Positions 6,013-8,821 of a stretch of DNA of 8,821 nt are shown piece by piece. The stretch covers positions 1-8,821 of the forward strand of contig CAMLLA010000159.1 in the NCBI GenBank assembly GCA_946480525.1, given 5' to 3'. The notes under the pieces were generated by a model. It was not told where the DNA came from and did no database searches. It was given only the letters and a program-made list of their open reading frames with translations. The stretch comes from an uncultured Asticcacaulis sp. (GTDB lineage: Bacteria; Pseudomonadota; Alphaproteobacteria; Caulobacterales; Caulobacteraceae). Both the position numbers and the translations under genes were made by a program. Positions within the stretch are counted from its first letter, which is position 1; each line of letters opens with the position of its first letter.

Positions 6013-6648
6013 ATGCGCAGGTTTTTTTCCGTCGTGGCCGTGATTGGCATTACCGCAGCTCTTTCCGGCTGCGGGGGCCGCGATGCCCACGCGCCGTTGA
6101 TCTGCAACGTCTCGCTGAGTTCCCCTGAAGGTGGGCTCATACGTGCCCTGCGTGTCGACAACACGGAGAAGCTGTCCGTGCCGAGCCGGCAACTTGCCTG
6201 GACGCCGCCCAAATCGTCAGGAGAGGTGGACCTGAGGATTGGCTATGAGGGCAATACGCTTGAGCATCTGCCGCCACCCGCCGGCGGCAGTATACGCTTC
6301 ACCGTGCCGGAGGGCGTGGCGACAGACGGATTACAGGTCGCGGTGAGTACTGCGGACGGTGAAATCGCAAGGTTCAATCGGACAGAGATGGAGGTTGCGA
6401 TGGACAGCTCTATGAAGGGGCCGGCCGGCGCCGTGAGGCTGGCGCCCGAGGCCGCGACGAGCAAGGGCATCTTCGCCGCGGTTGAGGCGGGGAAACGCAT
6501 CAAGGTTGTGATCCTGAATGCGGATAAAGTGATCGATGCCAGTGAATTCGAAACCTCGGCAACGAAAGGGCGAGATGCCCTGATCGCTCGGGTCCGAGAG
6601 GTGATCGCCCGGTCCGACAGGCACTATTGTGAGCCTTTGCCGCAGTAG
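6013..6648 (+). CDS. Lipoprotein of unknown function (possible immunity or moron protein)
   Basis: 211 residues from ATG 6013; a TTG at 6007 would add two residues, and neither start has a clear Shine-Dalgarno. The N-terminus is a lipoprotein signal: basic MRR, a hydrophobic core and the lipobox LSGC with Cys20, followed by GG, which is permissive for the outer membrane under E. coli Lol rules. The mature part looks beta-rich in its first two thirds, with many short alternating strands and Pro/Gly turns, then helical near the end (GRDALIARVREVIARSD). Cys31 and Cys206 could form a disulfide. The gene starts 22 bases after the 270-residue gene with no hairpin between, so the two are probably one transcript. 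Not recognised as a family. The immunity reading comes only from gene order. Confidence 0.75.
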   Translation: MRRFFSVVAVIGITAALSGCGGRDAHAPLICNVSLSSPEGGLIRALRVDNTEKLSVPSRQLAWTPPKSSGEVDLRIGYEGNTLEHLPPPAGGSIRFTVPEGVATDGLQVAVSTADGEIARFNRTEMEVAMDSSMKGPAGAVRLAPEAATSKGIFAAVEAGKRIKVVILNADKVIDASEFETSATKGRDALIARVREVIARSDRHYCEPLPQ

Positions 6649-6680
6649 TGCGCAGTGTGGCAAGGGACAGGCGCCATTGG

Positions 6681-6698
6681 TCGCCAGTCGCCTGGCGA
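6681..6698. other. Short inverted repeat in the 150-base gap before the 93-residue gene
   Basis: TCGCCA (6681-6686) and TGGCGA (6693-6698) pair perfectly around a 6-base loop, with partly pairing flanks (ATT and AAT). No T-run follows, so it is not a convincing terminator. It may be a protein-binding dyad or a weak end signal after the lipoprotein gene. The rest of 6649-6798 shows no gene. Confidence 0.25.
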
Positions 6699-6798
6699 AT
6701 ACGCATGTCTACCAAAGTTGAATGGGCGCCGTGTCCGCGAGCAGAGGAAAAATTCTCTGTAGGCGCGCCCCCCTTCTTTAAGCGGTGCCGGCGAAGGT

Positions 6799-7080
6799 AT
6801 GACGCACGCCTTCTATGACCAGACGCTTAATAACGAGCAGGAGCGGATGCGAGCTTTTGATACCAACAAAGTGCCGGGACGTTTTGCGGCAGAGATTGTT
6901 ACCCAGGCGCCGATGATCGTGGCACCGAAATTTGCGAAGAGGGCGAAAGCTTACAGGAGGAGCAGCGATATATTAGGCGACTACCTGAAAGAGTCTGCTA
7001 CGGAGGCGGAGCAGCTTGACGCAGTAAGGCTGCCGGCCGATTATCATGCCCTATGTGAAGATGGGCGGTGGGGCGAATGA
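6799..7080 (+). CDS. Small charged protein of unknown function
   Basis: 93 residues from ATG 6799. The upstream GAAGG ends one base before the ATG, too close for an ordinary ribosome binding site, so the start is uncertain; the frame is open only back to 6763. The protein is highly charged, mostly helical and soluble, with no signal peptide or membrane segment. Features are a basic PKFAKRAKAYRR stretch near residues 43-54 and an acidic C-terminal third with a single Cys. Its stop overlaps the next ATG as ATGA, so the downstream lipoprotein is probably translationally coupled, and this overlap is the best evidence that the frame is real. It could be a truncated remnant of a longer gene. No family recognised. 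Confidence 0.55.
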   Translation: MTHAFYDQTLNNEQERMRAFDTNKVPGRFAAEIVTQAPMIVAPKFAKRAKAYRRSSDILGDYLKESATEAEQLDAVRLPADYHALCEDGRWGE

Positions 7081-7583
7081 AGCGGTATATGGCGATCGGC
7101 GCGGCGATTGTGCTGACGGGGCTTACGGGCTGTGATGACAGACTTGCTGTTGTGAACGATTTCTACCGGAAGAACACGTCCCTTGATGCACAGAAGGCCG
7201 CCATTAAGGCCTACAACTCCGAGGAGAAGTGGCATATCTTTGCCTATGGAGCGGCGCGTGGTGAGGAGAATGCGAACCTTTTGGCGCTGACTGTCGCTAA
7301 CGACGGCAAGTCCGTCATTGATGCGGTGGAAGACGATTTCAGAAACGGGAACCCGGATCTTCATTATCTTTCCGCAAATCTTCTGTTTGTCGCCATCCAG
7401 GAAGGCAAGCACTACGACATATGCGGTGATGCTCCGTTGCGCAGCCGTATGGAAGGATATGCGGAAGAGATCAATGATCCGCATATAAAGGACAGCTATC
7501 TGCATTCGCTTGAGGAACTGTGCGTGCCGGCCGAGGGGAGCGAGGCGTCCGCACACACGGTTAGCGGCGGCCCTGCGCTGTAG
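7077..7583 (+). CDS. Small lipoprotein of unknown function, coupled to the upstream gene
   Basis: 168 residues from ATG 7077, which overlaps the previous stop (ATGA); a GTG at 7068 would add three residues. The N-terminus MKRY, a hydrophobic core and lipobox LTGC give Cys19, followed by Asp-Asp. Asp at +2 is an inner-membrane retention signal in E. coli, so this protein may stay in the plasma membrane, unlike the lipoprotein at 6013. The mature part is acidic and looks all-helical, rather like a small helical-repeat fold, with Cys116 and Cys149 able to form a disulfide and a loose C-terminal tail rich in Ser, Ala and Gly. Base composition here is lower (about 53% GC over 7141-7260 by hand count against about 63% over 4201-4260), which suits acquired DNA. 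Family not recognised; an immunity-type or phage-exclusion role is possible but unproven. Confidence 0.75.
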   Translation: MKRYMAIGAAIVLTGLTGCDDRLAVVNDFYRKNTSLDAQKAAIKAYNSEEKWHIFAYGAARGEENANLLALTVANDGKSVIDAVEDDFRNGNPDLHYLSANLLFVAIQEGKHYDICGDAPLRSRMEGYAEEINDPHIKDSYLHSLEELCVPAEGSEASAHTVSGGPAL

Positions 7584-7608
7584 GCAGGTAGACTATTCAG
7601 ATGTTTTG

Positions 7609-7634
7609 AGGCTCGCCATCGGCGGGCCTTTTTT
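7609..7634 (+). terminator. Terminator-like hairpin in front of the gene at 7651
   Basis: GGCTCGCC (7610-7617) pairs with GGCGGGCC (7621-7628) with one G-U pair and a 3-base loop ATC; A7609 adds a pair with T7629. Six Ts follow (7629-7634). GGAGG (7638-7642) and ATG 7651 come next. Only 25 bases separate the previous stop from the hairpin, leaving no room for a full promoter between them, so the following gene needs read-through or a promoter inside the lipoprotein gene. Confidence 0.85.
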
Positions 7635-7650
7635 ATTGGAGGTTTAACTC

Positions 7651-8043
7651 ATGGCTACTCAAAATCAGAAGGTGCTCAGCAAGCACGGCGCAGACGAAAA
7701 TGCGTTTTGCAAGAAGATCGTCATCGCCACCAACGACGGCACGGCGGGCGGGTCATTTACACTGCCGGACGGCGGTTATGTCTGGGACCTGCAGGTCTAG
7801 ACGCCCGTCGCCATTCCGGGAGCGCCGGGGCGGTGAACTTACGGCTGGGCACCGTTGCCGCCGGCCAGCAGTATCTGGCCGATACCGACGTCAAGGCGCA
7901 AGGCGTGCTGTCGCCGGCCGTGCTGTATACGCTGCGCAACGGGGATGGTCTATTACACGGTGGCGTCATCGGGCGGCACGGCTTCGGCACAGGACGGCAC
8001 GGTCATCCTGCGTGTGCGCTATACCATTGCCAACGCATCGTAA
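7651..8043 (+). pseudogene. Frameshifted gene for a beta-rich, probably phage structural protein
   Basis: ATG 7651 has an excellent ribosome binding site (GGAGG at 7638-7642). The first 49 residues (MATQNQKVLSKHG... to YVWDLQV) run into TAG at 7798-7800. Coding potential continues in the -1 frame from about 7797 to 7943 (AGAVNLRLGTVAAGQQYL, then DVKAQGVLSPAVLYTLRNG). It returns to the first frame at 7945 (MVYYTVASSGGTASAQDG, then TVILRVRYTIANAS) to TAA at 8041-8043. One lost base near 7798-7800 and one extra G in the GGGG run at 7941-7944 explain everything and restore a 130-residue beta-rich protein. The Gly/Thr/Val-rich strands and small size fit a phage head-decoration or tail-associated protein, but I do not recognise the family. 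It could be a true pseudogene, a pair of assembly errors or, less likely, recoding. Only a 49-residue product is encoded in one frame as it stands. Confidence 0.7.
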
Positions 8044-8077
8044 GATGGCCTGAGGGTTTAAGGAAAGTACGTTCATC

Positions 8078-8110
8078 AATCCCCGCAAGCCTGTGGCTTG
8101 CGGGGATTTT
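8078..8110 (+). terminator. Very stable hairpin in front of the gene at 8128
   Basis: A perfect 14-bp stem (8078-8091 with 8095-8108) closes a 3-base TGT loop. It is followed by a short T-run (8107-8110, partly in the stem). The stem is the longest in the window and the T-run the weakest, so it may act more as an RNA-processing or stability element than as a full terminator. The gap 8044-8077 leaves no room for a complete promoter. The ribosome binding site follows 8 bases after it. Confidence 0.8.
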
Positions 8111-8127
8111 CAAATCTGGAGATGTCT

Positions 8128-8821
8128 ATGCCTGATACGCGTTTCAAGATACCGCGGAGCAAACTATCCGCCAATCCGTTCGTCCGTTCCATGAACGAGG
8201 ATGTGCAGGATGTTCGGTTGTTCGGAACGGCTGAACAGCGCGCCGCCACGCCGATCTGGCCGGGGGCTGCCAATATTCCGCAGCCAATTCGTCCCGCTAT
8301 CAGACTTGCCGCCGATCCATTGCTGGCGAGGACCGTTAAGTATGGCGCGGCGCAAGGGATGGCGCAATCGCCGCAAACGGACGGCATGGCGGTGAAGAAA
8401 TGGCTGTCGTGCATTGGCGACAATGCCATTTGTGATCGGAAAAAGCGCTATCAGGAGGCCGCCAAGGACCCGCAGCTCAGCGCCCGGACGACCTTTCCAA
8501 AGGCAGCTGCGACTGTGCTGGACTATCTCGACTCGCCGCGTTTCATGACAGGCTTTTCAAAGGACACCGCCGATTGGTACGATGGGGTATCCTCGCGGCT
8601 GGAGCCGGCGAACCATGCCGTCTTCGCCGACCTTAGGGCGGGTAACGCAATTCCCGGCATTACGGACGCGCCGGACGGTGTCGATCGTGCCATGGTACGT
8701 TTCGAGCAGGGACGCGTGCAGCGGGAACTGGACGCGTTGAAGCGCGCGGACCCGGGCCTGTATGCGCAGGTGGTCAAGCAGAGCAACGACGCCGCCATCA
8801 GCGATATCATTGACCTCGGCT
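8128..8821 (+). CDS. Unknown protein, 5' part only (phage-associated or cargo)
   Basis: The frame stays open from 8128 to the window edge (231 codons, no stop). ATG 8128 is chosen over ATG 8122 because GGAG at 8118-8121 sits 6 bases before the former and touches the latter. I do not recognise the family. The first 65 residues are Pro- and Arg-rich with little structure (MPDTRFKIPRSKLS, then an IWPGAANIPQPIRP stretch). After that the sequence is mostly helical and charged, with Cys95 and Cys102 in SCIGDNAIC, a DWYDG segment and a long amphipathic helix late (RFEQGRVQRELDALKR). There is no signal peptide or membrane segment. Its leader (hairpin, TCTGGAGA, short gap, ATG) is built like that of the gene at 5178, suggesting a shared mode of expression. 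Candidate roles are a virion-injected protein or an exported effector; both are guesses. Confidence 0.75.
   Translation, partial: MPDTRFKIPRSKLSANPFVRSMNEDVQDVRLFGTAEQRAATPIWPGAANIPQPIRPAIRLAADPLLARTVKYGAAQGMAQSPQTDGMAVKKWLSCIGDNAICDRKKRYQEAAKDPQLSARTTFPKAAATVLDYLDSPRFMTGFSKDTADWYDGVSSRLEPANHAVFADLRAGNAIPGITDAPDGVDRAMVRFEQGRVQRELDALKRADPGLYAQVVKQSNDAAISDIIDLG

Noticed and set aside
5028..6400. 13-base exact repeat AGAGATGGAGGTT at the end of the 80-residue gene and inside the first lipoprotein gene
   Set aside because: Both copies lie in coding sequence in plain codon context with unrelated flanks; likely chance.
1..8821. CRISPR array, tRNA or rRNA gene, insertion sequence
   Set aside because: No regularly spaced repeats, no cloverleaf or rRNA-like stretch, and no transposase-like frame with terminal inverted repeats was seen.

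Overview
The window looks like an alphaproteobacterial chromosome segment, probably Caulobacterales or Sphingomonadales. This rests on the high-GC coding style, a TonB-dependent receptor of a type frequent in those orders, a KdpE-type regulator and paired secreted esterases. No rRNA or tRNA is present, so the placement is an inference. The left half (1-4518) is ordinary, well-kept chromosome. The right half (about 4700-8821) is accessory DNA with prophage or phage-remnant character.

Left half. The 3' end of an alpha/beta hydrolase (1-125) is followed 12 bases later by an exported esterase of the FrmB/esterase D type (138-1163). Next comes a small His-rich exported or membrane-anchored protein (1245-1646), followed by a complete TonB-dependent outer-membrane receptor (1709-3703). 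The His-rich protein and receptor form a likely metal-related uptake unit. A strong terminator (3736-3768) separates the receptor from a convergent kdpE-like response regulator (3802-4518, minus strand). No kdpD or kdpFABC is visible on either side of it.

Right half. A run of plus-strand genes starts here. An 80-residue phage-type protein (4802-5044) resembles the small proteins often encoded beside terminase genes. It is followed by an unrecognised 270-residue protein (5178-5990), a lipoprotein (6013-6648), a 93-residue unknown (6799-7080) overlapping a second lipoprotein (7077-7583), a broken beta-rich protein of likely phage-structural type (7651-8043), and an unknown protein running off the window (8128-8821). 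Several look like cargo (moron-type) genes placed where structural genes would be expected.

The most unusual feature is regulatory. Four of these genes (4802, 5178, 7651, 8128) have a terminator-like hairpin immediately in front of the ribosome binding site, inside the 5' leader. The first two leaders are clearly related copies that share several words in the same order (GGTAA, TTGTCA, GTTGCGTC, CCCGCAGG, GGCCT, a T-run, TTG, TGGA). The functions of the right-half proteins are mostly unknown. The toxin-immunity and cargo readings below are hypotheses.
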